From Dipteronia dyeriana (lineage: Eukaryota > Streptophyta > Magnoliopsida > Sapindales > Sapindaceae), in contig CM065301.1 in the NCBI GenBank assembly GCA_032871835.1, positions 33,302,405 through 33,366,404 of the forward strand: a stretch of 64,000 nucleotides of DNA. The letters are read 5' to 3'. Below are positions 44,480 through 56,838 of this stretch, piece after piece. Every line of letters starts with the position of its first letter. The stretch's first letter is position 1. A model generated the notes under the pieces. That model had not been told where the DNA came from. It did no database searches and saw nothing but the letters and a program-made list of their open reading frames with translations. The position numbers were made by a program, and so were the translations under genes.

Positions 44480-46254
44480 TGATCGTGCCAATATTTTGCT
44501 ATATTTTGGCCCTCAATTTTGTATTCTTTAGCATCTTTTCGAGTGTGTTTTGGTATCTAATAGGCTCTTTTCTAGTAATTGCAGGCTTTCGATGTAATTC
44601 GGGAATTGGAGACTGAAAACAAGGTTTTCGAGTGCAAAATAGGCCAAAGATCAAGGAAGAAGGCCCAGTGCGCGGAACCCTATTGTGAATCCCTACCACT
44701 TACAACATATCAGCATATTACAAGTCATGACTTCAGTGGAGTGGAGTGCACTTTCAGGACTTACCTATGCGATTTCAAGACTTCAGTGGATGCGCTGGTC
44801 CAAACTAGTGAAATTAGCACACAAACCAGGGACCTCCAATTGACCAAAAATTCCCAGAATGTGGGTACTGTGTCGATCCATACCAGCGCACTACTCGAGC
44901 AAAAGCCAAGAACAGAAGTTGAGAATTTCCAAGTTTTCATAGTGCGATGTCACTGTGATAGTCCCTACCCACGCACCGCATGCACCGGATTTGCCATGTC
45001 AGTATTTTCAGACCTAATCTTGGAAACCCTATAAATATATCTTGTTCTTATTTAGAAAACTCTCTCTCTCCACTCTTTTCTTCCATCTCTCTATTTTAAA
45101 ACTCGTACATCACTAACACTAACCTTAGATCTAGGAATCATCCCTCACCAAATCTAAACCTTTTTTTATCATCTTCATCCTTTTCGACTTAAAAAGAACA
45201 CTTGGAGATTGGAATTGTGCTTGAAGAAAGGATGTCTCTAAATAGGTCTTCTCTATATCTCTTCTCCTATTTATTTGTTTGTATTTGTCATGAGTAGTTA
45301 AAACCTCTTTGTGGGAGTTGATGTAATAAATCTTGGATTACGGGCTTTCCACCATATTGTTATGATTTGCTTTATCTAGTTCAATTCATTTCTTTTATTG
45401 TAGTTGATGCTCCTCTTGGATCAAGTAGGCATACCAATTTTTGGTTCTTATTGGATGTTAAACTCATTTGAGTTAATTGAACTTTTCATTTCAATTCTTT
45501 GTGGATTATGTAGTCATATTAACTCTTGATTCACTTAGAGGTTAAATTAGAACTTTTAATGCATTTGATATTATTCTTGGAATGGGTAGGCATACCAACT
45601 ATCAATTCATGTTAGATGTTAAATTGTAATATTTCTTGGGTTGAGTAGGCATACCAACTCTCAGCCCATGCTAGATGCTAGTCAATGATTTTCAACCACT
45701 TATACTAAATGTGTTTTTAAATAAGCTCACTTGAATGGGAGGGACATGTTGTGAGCAAACCAATCTAATATATCCCGTCTAAAGAATGGAATGGGTGGAT
45801 TGTGAGCATACAAATCCAAGTCATCCTGACTACCTTAAATCTATCTAGGCTTAATTAGAAACCCTCTCCAAACTTTATAGAGCATTCCAATCATTGTTGT
45901 GCGGTGAGAGTTAAGTGATCTTAACATCACATCTAAATATAGAATTTAACCCTAATAGATCGAATCGATTATTAAAGAATGGATTGCCCACTATTCGTGT
46001 ATGAATTGCATCAACTCCCGCATTCGTGTATCCATCTCATTATCTTATCTCTTTGCATTCTTGTTAATTGTTAGTTTAACTTTAGATAATTAATTTAATT
46101 GAAGTTTGCATTGTAGTTGTCAACTTTCTAAGCAACCATTGAATTTTACATTTTCCGCACATTGTTTTAATTTAAATACTAGTTAACTAGTTTTAGCCAT
46201 TTGGTTTCCAATTTCATGTAGACGATACCTAGCTTGTCACTATACTTGTTTTAC
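44480..46254 (+). repeat. Probable Ty3/gypsy LTR fragment
   Basis: It starts near tgatcgtgccaatattttgc and passes the 'ttcgagtgtgttttggtatct' and 'gcaggctttcgatg' text, a cctataaatata promoter box (45028-45040) with pyrimidine-rich leader, and 'gacgatacctagcttgtcactatacttg' near its end, a layout known from Athila/Tat-type LTRs. No partner LTR or PBS was found. Both ends and the absence of a target duplication are uncertain. The ORF at 44579-45034 lies in this LTR and has no family motif. Confidence 0.45.
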
Positions 46255-49200
46255 ACATTTTAAGAATATGGATAAAGACTTTATAAGTTCTTTTGACAAA
46301 CACTTTCATACAACAAAAACGGCTTTGTCAATAGGTCTACCTTCTCTTCAAGCGAAGTATCTTAAGATGAGAAAATTAATGTCTTAAGTATCTTGCACTC
46401 ATGGACAAACCTACGAACCATGAGTTATTCTTCCCTTAAGATGGCCAAATCCTTATGTATTAAGTATCCTTCACTCATCAATAAAAAACCTTCATATTGT
46501 ATGAGTGAACTACCCCTTTAAAGCTAAAAGGCTTTGAGATTTCCTACCATAATCAAACATCCGTATACACACAATAACAAATATGGCAAACATCTGAATA
46601 TGCATATACAATACATTCTCGAGAACATAAAATAAACATGCATAGAATAAATACAGTTAATCTAATAAAAAGACAACTTCCATTAACCAAACACATCAAA
46701 AATATCAATCATCCAATGCAAGATATCACATGCTCGACAAAACCTCCGGAGTCCAATATCTTGGTTAGTGTATTAACAAGTATTTTACTTGTTGCTATTA
46801 TAAACTTGCAACTCTTAAATCTTCTTCACAACCATAATATTCATAAGGTTAAACTTCCGAGATCTTTTAGCATATATAAAGAAGATAGACACAGTAAATC
46901 ATCACCATCTACCTCATAAAATGATTTCACATGTAAAAAATTCTTTGAAGTTAACACATATTCAACCAAATATGAGCGTGAAACAATTAACCTCTACAAA
47001 TATATGAAACCTTTTCTTTTTATCATTATCCAGTGATACATGCCAAATTGGTTTAAAATCCGTAAAGTCTGCTAAATTATCTGTACATATATATTAATCT
47101 TACATCAAAATATCATTTTCAGATACATATATGACCTTTTTTTTTAAGAGAACGCTCCAATTTACTTGAGGAATGACAACTTATGTAAGTTTATCATTTT
47201 TGCCAATAGATACCTCAAAAAAGTAAACTTGTAATCATATTAACCCTTTAAGTGCTCTATTAATATATTTTCACAATAGCAATATCAAAATAAGCTTGTT
47301 CGAGATTTTTCACCTCGAAATACTAGAGATAAAATTCTTAATGTCACACAAATGACAATATAAAGTACATGGAAAATAACTTACTCCCACTGACCCTTAG
47401 TTATATCTAATGGAAAGACAAAATCTTTTAACAAAGTCATAAAATGCTATAACATTATTAAACTAAACATCATTATCTGTAAAACTTGATTAAATATGTC
47501 AATGAAGCTTTAAAGTATGCAAACTTAATACTAATTTTAAAGCAAAACCTTCAAGTCATAAATCTGACCATATAACTTTCAACATTTATGTTGAAAATAT
47601 TTTTACCTTGAAAAACCACTTTCAATCAATTAGTTTGCAACTATTTGACAACCAAGTCAAAAACCTAACTCCAATGACATTCAAAATTGCAATTCAACAA
47701 ATATAACATTTATTTAACTTAAATATCCCAAGCATACTATTTCTTCCTTAAATGCAAGTATTTGAAATTATACATTCTAAACAACATCAATGTCTCCTCC
47801 TAAGAATGTTTGATGCATAGATAAAATTATTCTCATAAATAAAACACGACAAGTTCTATAAACTTTAATAATAGTTTCTAACCCTTTATTTATTAATTTT
47901 TTTTTACGACCCTCTCTTTATATTCATGAGATTACTTTTGATACAATCAATCATAAGACTTAAAACCGAGAATTTAAAATAATAAAAAATGCCCCATGAA
48001 TCAATTATCTCCATTCTACCTTTGGTCATGTGATTAAAAAGATTATATATAAAGTACAAGAACAATCATCAATCTAATGAAAAAAAAAGTAGAATTTACA
48101 ATACGATAAGAGTTCGAAGATCCATAAACATTATAATTTAAAAAAAACACCAAATAACTCACTAGGTGAAAATCATAAACAAGAATGTATTATCTTAAAT
48201 AAAGTTTAAGATATTACATTAAATTCTCAATCTTATTATGAAAATTGTATTATGCATTATAGGACTAAAATCACAAATATCATTTAATAAAACTTTTAGA
48301 GGTTAAAGACAATCTAAATATTATCATGAATTCATTTGAATTCTTATAAAACCTCTAAACTACTTGGTCCTTGTTAAATACTGAATTTCTTGAAAGAATT
48401 TATAATATAAATTGTATCACAAGAAACAACCAAATGGGTACATTTTCTTGCGATAACAAATTATTGTGTCCTCAGTATTTTCTTTGGCTTGCTATGTTGA
48501 ATTGTCAAAACTTCCTGATTACTTACTTTGGTGTTTGTACCCTATCACCTTTATTAAATTAGCAAACAAAATACATAACTTCATAGAATAGATTAACCTC
48601 CATCTAATTATAAGGCACTAGACGTTAACAAATTTTTGACATTGGGTTCACTAAACTTTATTTATACTTTAATCATTCTTAAGGTAAAAATCAATTAGAG
48701 AGTCTCATCTACTCCACTAAAAAGGTCCATCAACGAATATCTAAAAGACATATATTTAGAAATGGTATAGGTGTTTAAAATGAATTAAATAACTGTTTAT
48801 CCATGCTTACATCAATTTCCATAATCATTATAAATGATAATTTAACCTTCATGGAAATCCAACACAATATCATGATCAATCTTTAAGACAAAGATCAACA
48901 CATGTGTTAAAACTTTCCAACAAGTGATTAACCTCTTTGAGAGATGGGCATTACTCTTTATTCTTTAATGCTCACAAAACTTCTACAAGTGATGACTATC
49001 TTAGTTAGATGATCAACACATGTACAGTTTTACCTACCTCATTGCAGTTCAAAAACTTAATCAAAATGAAATATTAATGGTTAGTCTTCTACATAGAAAT
49101 GTAACCATCCAATTCCATAATAATTTCATTGGTTATACATTTATAAACCATGAACTGCAAATCCAATATCATTATACCCAACATAAATTTATATAATTTC

Positions 49201-49489
49201 ACTTAATCAATCTAACACTGTCACACATAATTTTCTTTCAAAATTTTAAAAAATAATTAGAAATATATGACCTCCATAAATTCATGTTGAGTGGATATTA
49301 TCCGTGAGCATAAAGAATATGTAGGCATCAATAAATGTTGGGCAGTTTTATTCACTTAAATGAAAATATATTTAAGGCAACTTCCAAAATTTTAACATTT
49401 ATATTACATTGTATAAATGAATACCTCAAGATAATGAACCTCCTATGGAAAAGAACATCACCAATCAAATGCATATAATCCATCATTCC

Positions 49490-49880
49490 AGTTTAAATTT
49501 AATAATTGGTAACCAATGAATTTTTCAAAATCTTAATGATTAGTCACTACTTGAAAGCATAATCATCCAATTCACAAGAATATTCAATCAATTAATAAAA
49601 CTTACCAAATCAATAATCGTTAACCGACGAATTTGTCAAAATCTAAATGATTAGTCACTACATGAAAGCATAATCATCCAATTCATAAGAATATTTAAAT
49701 CAGATTATTTATTTTAACCCCATCAATAATCGATAACCGTCGAATTTATCAAAATATTAATGATTAATTCACTACCTGAAGGCATAGCCATTAAATTCAC
49801 GAGAATATTCAAAATAGATTATTAATTTAAATAAACTAATAATTATTATAAGATTAGTCTACTACATAGAAACATAATCA
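49490..49880. repeat. Degenerate ~120-130-bp tandem repeat
   Basis: About three and a half copies of a unit with aataatcg.taaccg.cgaatttgtcaaaat, aatgattagtcactac.tgaaagcataatcatccaattca and agaatattca. A looser relative lies at 49060-49130. Confidence 0.75.
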
Positions 49881-50790
49881 TCAGAAATCATAATAACTAT
49901 TTATCAACTGCAATTATTCTCACAAAAAAATTGGAAAATTTTAAAATTCTCATATTTTGGTAAATTTCAAATTGACCTCTATATTTATAAAAATATTAAA
50001 TTTGCCTAAAAAGTTCTTGAAATTATAAATCAGCCCCAACACATAAGAAATTACACATAGATGTCTTAATGTTTTAATTAATTCAAAAAGGGCACAAGAC
50101 AATAGTAAAACAACCCAATATTATATCTAATTCTCAAAAGGTGGCTTACACCCAAAATCAGTTAAGAAACCCTAGGATTTTATGCCACCGCAAACCTTGC
50201 TCCGTTGACCGGTAGAACGGCAGCAATGCCAATCGTAACAACAGCGACATTCCAATCCTTTCAATGTTTCACAAAATCAAATTCTCAAACAATCGCGAAG
50301 CATAAAACCTCCTAAGAGATCTGTAATCTCACGGATCTCTATAATGGCAGCAAGCCTTGTTGTGGCCGAAAGAGGACTGTCAATCGAGGCTTAGACGAAC
50401 TCGCGACGTCGACCAACGCGTGGGTCTACAAAGAACGACCTACAACTGGGTGGGTTTGATGAAGCGACCAGCCTGAGCGTGGGTCTGAACCAATTTACCC
50501 GTAATTGGGTGGGTCTAATGGAAGATCCATCTATTCTGCATCTGCTACGATCGGATCCTACATACGATTGGATCTGGATCTTCTACAAAACATAATCAGC
50601 CATTGGCTTGACTCCGTTAATAAATCATCACCACCAGATTACATCCACAACCAACACAAAAGTAAAAAAAAACACACATTATAAACAATATAGAATATAA
50701 ACATGGATTTTAATTTTGTATAACAACATACCAGTAAGCATAGTATGAGTGACAAACTTAAACAACTAATCCACGTGATCTAATCAAAAC

Positions 50791-50868
50791 AAAGTCCAAT
50801 TTAATGATTCATACAATCAATGCAATTAGATTCCAATTTAATGATTCATACAATCAATGCAATTAGAT
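50791..50868. repeat. Perfect 38-bp tandem duplication
   Basis: tccaatttaatgattcatac followed by aatcaatgcaattagat occurs twice back to back without mismatch. Confidence 0.9.
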
Positions 50869-51092
50869 TCGGCTATCTACTTGTCTATGTGTGTGGCAAC
50901 TAAGACCCATGGATCTCCATTCGAATACTACTATAGTGATACCCAAATTGCTTATTAATTACCAAATAACAATCAACTTGTATAACTAATGCTCGAACAT
51001 GGAATTAATTAAAGGCAAGTTAGCAACAATAATCGGGGTATAAAACAAAATATCATATATCAAAATCATTCAACCTAAGTAACAATACGATC

Positions 51093-51105
51093 GGCTCTGA
51101 CATCA
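51093..51105 (-). other. PBS-like site at the edge of the AT-rich block
   Basis: The minus strand reads TGATGTCAGAGCC, two mismatches from the copia tRNA-iMet PBS, one base before a TGTAAGTGTG LTR-like end at 51107. If real, the LTR runs rightwards from 51107 to at most about 51740. Confidence 0.4.
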
Positions 51106-51744
51106 GTGTAAGTGTGTTATATAAAAATAATTAATCCCGTAATGTTAGAAACACCAGACCCACACATATATAATAGTCCATCACATACCATATCTTAAAT
51201 AATGTAGATAAGGTGCATAAAGTCCAACAATATTGATCACATTAATGACGGGTTTTATCTTGTTAACTCTCTTTTATTTAAACAATCCAGTCTATTCGAT
51301 TTTCATAAACTCTAAAATCAAAATATAATATCATATGTTACTCACAATTTTATAAAAAACTTAGACATTGCATTCAGAAGAGTAGAGTAGCTCCACTAGA
51401 CTCATTAAAATATGTTTGCACCCAGTAGCTTAGAGTTCCTTATGCTTGTGAAGAATCAAAGACAATTGCATATGGATTCCACCTTGATGACATAGTTTTC
51501 TAATGCCAGAGTAACCCAATGACAAAAATGATAATATCATTTTTCTCTTTCGTAAATTCAAAGAAAATGAAAAAGAACTACCGTCTATCATTGGCATTCA
51601 CAAAATGTGGTGCATAATTTGTCATCTCAATAATATCACTGTAGTAAACGAAATAATCCTCAACAGCTTGCCATCACTCTGATTAGATAAAAAAAAACCT
51701 TTCTACAAATGGATAACTCTGATAATGGTCTAAACATGTAATGT

Positions 51745-52260
51745 GTGCTAAATTGTTTGATTTATTTCCTTATTGGGGAGTTAAATGCTTGTACACTAGC
51801 AGGTGAGTGTTTAATTGGGCTAGAAATGTTTGTGTGTTTAATTGGTTTGAAATAGGGGTACGCTTAATTGTGTTGTAATTGTGTGTTTCATTGGGTTGGA
51901 AATAGGCTTGTGTTTAATTGGGCAGTATTGTTGTGTTTAAATGATGAGGTAATTTGATAAGTTTAATTGATGAGTTTATTTAATGTGTTTAATTGATGAG
52001 TACTTGTGTGTTTAATTGATCCAAAACCAGTGTTTTTAATTGATTAATAAAAAGTTAGTTTAATAAATAATCGATGTGTTTCATTGTTAAGCACTAGAAT
52101 GTTTAACTGATCAATAACACTAGAGTGTTTAATTGATCAATAATACAAGTGTGTTTAATTGTGATTTACTGGTGCGTTTAATTATTAAGTACTAATGTGT
52201 TTAATGTCTAACAGTTTTATATAATTTACTAAAAACCTGCTCTGTTTATTAATCAATAAC
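51745..52260 (+). repeat. gtgtgtttaattg minisatellite
   Basis: Some twenty irregular copies of a 20-30-bp unit built on gtgtttaattg(a/g), such as gtgtgtttaattgatnagtact. The reverse complement of the same motif (caattaaacacac) forms the repeat at 63870-64000 on the far side of the gypsy element. Confidence 0.8.
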
Positions 52261-52338
52261 ATTTGTTTGATATAAGTTTATGTACAATTCCAGAATGAAA
52301 TCATAAAATCAAAACTCCAACAAAAGTTCAAAACTTCT

Positions 52339-53191
52339 TGTTTTAGGTATATTTCATTAAATGTACACATCACTGACAGATAAGGTAACCTCTCAAGAAG
52401 ATTGCCAGATAAGCATCCAAGCTGGCATCAGAAACACCATCGGAGATGTTACCAAAACAAGAAAATCCGAGTAAGACCGAATATGAATATTATGCACATT
52501 TAGCTTTACTCGGGACAACATGAGAAACCCAAGTAAAGAAGTCGAATACCTGATCCAAAAGAAAATAAGCTCAATAAGGAATCTAGAATCATACTCCAAT
52601 TGGGAAATATCCTTATTTTCATCCTCTGTTTCAGAGGAGGGAATAATTCAAAGAGTTTCTAGAAGGATAAAACACCAAACAGAGAACGAGTCCAAATCAA
52701 GCAACAACTCTACTTTTCCAGAAAACTGTACACCGACTAGGAAATAAGTCCTAAACGGACTACAATTAGAATCCCATTGAAGATTCACATTCGATCCACA
52801 AGATCTCAAAAATAGGAAAGAAGACAAAAATGATTTCGACAAGTAATCAATTTTAGTTAAATACAATCACCTTTCCTTACTTGTGTAACAATGATTAGGG
52901 TTCTATACACATATAAATAGACCCATAATCCCACTAAAAGGGGGATATCAGAAAACAGTGATCAAAAGAGAGGCAAGAGAGATTGAGTGGTGTAATTTAA
53001 TATTCAACAATGGATTTGGCTTGGTTGTGCATTCAACCACCCGTGGATGTTTCTTCGATCACCGGTGTTTTACCCCGTATACTCATGTCATAACAATATC
53101 AATTGCACTCTCTTTCTCTTTCTCTTTTAACAGGTCATAATGAAACCCAGCGTTGTTGGCTTTTTTACCCATCAAGAAATTGACATCAACA
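52339..53191 (+). repeat. Gypsy 5' LTR
   Basis: tgttttaggtatatttcatt...gacatcaaca, 853 bp. A TATA box catataaatagaccc is at about 52909-52923. ORFs at 52393-53140 are LTR text, since 63288-63470 repeats the last one. Confidence 0.9.
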
Positions 53192-53193
53192 AT

Positions 53194-53212
53194 TGGCGCT
53201 AGAAGAAGGGGT
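53194..53212 (+). other. Gypsy primer binding site
   Basis: tggcgctagaagaaggggt follows the LTR after two bases. I do not assign the tRNA. Confidence 0.7.
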
Positions 53213-53235
53213 TGAACCTTCGATCAATTTAAACG

Positions 53236-54890
53236 ATGTCTGGTGATGGAAGTAAAGGCAGCTCCAGGGACATCCAAAAATCTCCAGATAATGCTCATAC
53301 AAGGGGGACCACTCAGAATCCTACAACCACTGGAATGAACCGGTATCCTTGGCTGGCATCCAGTGGGTCCCTCCGACCAGCGAGGACATAACTCGTCATT
53401 TCAGGGACGTATTACAACAGTAATTGGCAAAAGCAGTGGATGAAGGAATAAATCAGCTAGTTACATGAGAGGCGAATCCGCCAAACCCATCTTTGCCACT
53501 TAGGCTCCGATCGATTATAGTCGGGTCAGAACCGGATAAAATAGCGTCTGTCAGGAATTCAGATCTTATCAATCTAACTGGGGGTATATCGCGTGACCAG
53601 GATTCTGAGATACACACAGAAGAATGACCTCCCTGAAGAAGAAACCATGATCAAACGGGGCATGATAGATACCGCAGATACAACCGGTGAAGGGATCGGT
53701 CATCATCATCAGAAGACAGTGATCGTCATCATCGTAAACACCACCATGGAACCATACGCTTACAAGGATTAGCTCATGTGACTCGGAGACATGATGAAGA
53801 GGAGATGGAGACAGGTATGATAGTCACACAATGAATCAACCATCGGGGAGAGCCTGTGGGTGAAAGAGACATCGTAATCCAGAGTCTGACCAGAGAAGTC
53901 CAGAATAACAGGCGTCAAATGGACGTGTTAATTAGGCGGTATGGATACAATGAGTTGTCTGATGATGATTCTGACAGCCCTTTCACAAGAGACATTCTAC
54001 GAACGCCGTTCCTGGAGAGATTTAGGATGCCACACTTGGAACAATTAAAAAAGGATACGGATCCAGAAGAGCATGTCAGACGGTATAGGAGCGCCATGGC
54101 CCAGTATGCCCATAACGATCCTTTTTTGTGTCTTAACTTTCTATAAACTTTTGGGGATACAGTCTCAAAATGGTTTGGAAGATTGCCTCCGGTAAGTATT
54201 GGAAGTTTCGGTGAATTAAGCAAAGCTTTTCAAGATAATTCCTAGAGAATGTACACATGAAAAAATCGGTGGCATACATTTCTCAACTAAAACAAGGAAG
54301 AGATTAGTTGCTAAAGAAGTACATGGGAAGATTTGGCCAAGCGATCTTAGAAATTGGTAGCACAAATTACGAAGCAATAATTGTTGCATTCATAAATAAC
54401 CTACCGAATGGTCGGTTGTCTTTTGACATAAGAAGGGCTCGTCTAACTAGATATGCAGATATGATGGATATGGCGGGTGGATATGCATTGGCAGAAGAAG
54501 AAGAATTGGCAACATGAGATAGTTACATGTATAAGGGGAGACTCGAAAAAAAAGATGCTGAGTCAAAAACACAGAACCATAAAGGGAAACAGAAAGGAAA
54601 TGGTAGAGAAAGAAGCAAAGATGGGGGAAGCGAACGTAATACTGACCAAGCCAAGGAAAAGTTCCAAGGAAAGTATACGAACTACACCCCGCTTCGGAAA
54701 AGATAGGTAGAGGTCCTAGGAATACTAGAAGAGAAGAATCTGGTGAAGGAACCACGTCGGTAGTCATAATTTTCCAGGCGTGACACGACAAAGTATTACA
54801 GAATCCATAAAGAAACCGGGCATGAGACCTCTAAGTGTTACCAGCTTAGAGACTTTATAGAAGCCCTCATCCAAGAAGGACATCTGCAGG
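53236..54890 (+). pseudogene. Gypsy Gag with damaged zinc knuckle
   Basis: The first ATG (53236) opens MSGDGSKGSSRDIQ..., interrupted by stops after about 50 codons. The recognisable matrix/capsid part starts in 53856-54146: SPFTRDILRTPFLERFRMPHLEQLKKDTDPEEHVRRYRSAMAQYA, the Tat-lineage Gag text. In the next frame FGDTVSKWFGRLPPVSIGSFGELSKAF follows, then 54308-54517 (INNLPNGRLSFDIRRARLTRYADMMDMA). At about 54791-54890 KETGHETSKCYQLRDFIEALIQEGHL marks the end of Gag; its leading Cys residues are lost. Gag forms the particle; this copy cannot be translated as one piece. Confidence 0.85.
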
Positions 54891-54908
54891 ATATTATCTT
54901 AAAGAAAT

Positions 54909-55850
54909 ATGAGAAGACAAACTCGGAAAGAAACTAAGTCTGGAGATCATAATTCAGATCGGAGTAAAAAGGCCAGTCCCGATGAAGTAGTCTTGAAGGA
55001 AGACAAACCAACGAGGAAGGTCAAAATCAGAACTAATCTAGGAAACAAGGTCAAGACAAATCTTATCAATTTGCTAAGAGAATACAAAGACGAGTTTGCA
55101 TGGAGTCATGAACACATGGTGGGGATAGACACGCGAGTGATATCACACCACTTGGCTATGGATCCAAGCGTAAAGCCTATAATTCAGAAAATAAGGTCTT
55201 TTAACCTCGAGATAAGTCGGTCAATCAAGCAGGAGGTAGAGAATTACTTACTGTAAGATCAATTAGAGAAATCAACTATCCATAGTGGGTAGCAAATGTG
55301 GTGTTAGTCTAGAGGAAAAATGGTCAATGGAGAATGTGCGTGGATTTCACAGATTTGAATAAAGCCTACACAAAGGGTAGTTTCCCACTTCCCATAGTAG
55401 ACCAGTTGGTTAATGCTACATCAGGTCATAAACTTCTCAGTTTTATGAATGCCTATTCGAGATACAATCAAATCCGGATGAACAAAGCGGATGAAGATAA
55501 AAAAACATTCACGACTGACTAGGGTTTGTATTGCTATACAGTGATGCCCTTTGGGCTAAAAAATGCTGGGGCCAGGTATCAAAGATTGGTCAACAGAATT
55601 TTCACCCGCCAAATAGGAAGGAACATGGAAGTCTACATAGACAACATGTTGACCAATAGTATCTTGATAGCCAAACATACCTTGGACCTGCGCGAAACAT
55701 TTGATGTCCTGAGAAGGTACCATATGAATTTGAATCTGAACAGGTGCCTATTGGGGTTCCTTCGAGAAGATTCCTCGGTTTCCTAGTTTACCAAAAGGGG
55801 ATCGAAGTAAATCCCGATAAGATTAAAGCCCGAGAACCTTAAAGGAGGTA
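54909..55850 (+). pseudogene. Gypsy reverse transcriptase
   Basis: 54909-55256 reads LREYKDEFAWSHEHMVGID and SHHLAMDPSVKPIIQK, the region before RT. 55334-55786 carries MCVDFTDLNKAYTKGSFPLP, DQLVNATSGHKLLSFMNAYSRYNQI, a stop (tag, 55520) within TTD*GLYCY, then VMPFGLKNAGARYQRLVN and EVYIDNMLTNS. The catalytic box is YIDN where YVDD is expected, so the second Asp is lost. The coding sequence runs on in broken frames past 55850 (IEVNPDKI-like text). The protease that should stand between the knuckle (54860) and this region is absent. Confidence 0.9.
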
Positions 55851-56218
55851 CAACCTTTGACGGGATGCCTAGCTTAACTTGGCAGGATCATTTCGAAGGC
55901 TATAAATAAATGTGCTTCATTTTTCAAAATAACCAAAAAAGGGAAGGGACTTGAATGGAATGCAGAATGCGAACAGGCATTTCAGAAGATAAAAGAGTAC
56001 TTAGGATAGGCACCCATCCGTTCTGTACTTGTCACTCACAGAATTAGCAGTAAGCTCAGCCTTGGTTCGAACAAAAGATGAAATACAAAAGCCAGTATAC
56101 TATACTAGCAAGGAAGTTAAAGCCATATTTTCAGGCACACGCAATCAGGGTTCTCACTGATTGCCCGCTTAAGTTAATTCTGTAGAAACATGAGATTTCA
56201 AAAAGATTAACTAAATGG

Positions 56219-56760
56219 GTGATTGAGCTAAGTGAATTAGATATTAAATATATGCACAGGACATCACTCAAAGGTCAAGAAGTGGAAGATTTCGTAGCAG
56301 AATTCACAGAGCCTGATCTAGAAGCAAAAAGAAAGTTGGGCAGGAGTTTTTCATGGAAGTTATATGTTGACGGCTCCTTGAACACCCATGGTAGAGGGGC
56401 AGGGATCGTGGTATGCACCCCAAAAGAAGATGATGTCGAGTGTGCCATGAGATTCGACTTCAAAGCAATAAATAACCAAGTTGAGTATGAAGCACTGTTG
56501 GCAAGACTTAGAGTTTGTATCGCACTCAAAGCAGATGAAGTTGAAATTTTAAGTGACTCACAGGTAGTCGTCAGCCAAGTTTGATACGAATATCAGGCCA
56601 GGGATGAAAGTATGATAGCTTATTTTGGCATAGCAAAACAACTCCTGTAATGATTCAAGGAATATAAGATTGTCCAGATCCCTCAGGAAGAAAGTGAAAA
56701 AGCAGATGCTCTGTCCAAACTGGCATCAACAACAACCACAATCAGACCTAAGAATATCCC
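56219..56760 (+). pseudogene. Gypsy RNase H
   Basis: After an RT-linked piece (56219-56330, WVIELSELDIKY) comes WKLYVDGSLNTHGRGAGIVV, NNQVEYEALLARLRVCIAL and VEILSDSQVVVSQV, with Asp, Glu and Asp of the active site kept. A stop at 56582 interrupts the end; further text (KADALSKLAS) follows in frame pieces to about 56730. Confidence 0.85.
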
Positions 56761-56838
56761 GGTCGCATATCTTCTCAGGCCAAGTAAAGTTGAGCCAAAA
56801 AACTTTAAAGTCATAGAAATCTGAACACAATCAGACGG

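Larger units (their letters stand above)
46255..51090. other. AT-rich block without coding support, possibly an element interior
   Basis: Nearly 5 kb with no frame above about 90 codons that looks coding. It contains degenerate tandem repeats (next entry) and a more GC-rich stretch at 50170-50600 with repeated gcgtgggtct/ctgggtgggt phrases. A copia-type PBS on the minus strand at its right edge suggests it is the noncoding interior of a minus-strand LTR element, but the left LTR was not found. Confidence 0.4.

Noticed and set aside
44579..45034. 151-codon ORF
   Set aside because: Lies in a gypsy-type LTR context ahead of its TATA box; composition and lack of motif argue against a gene.
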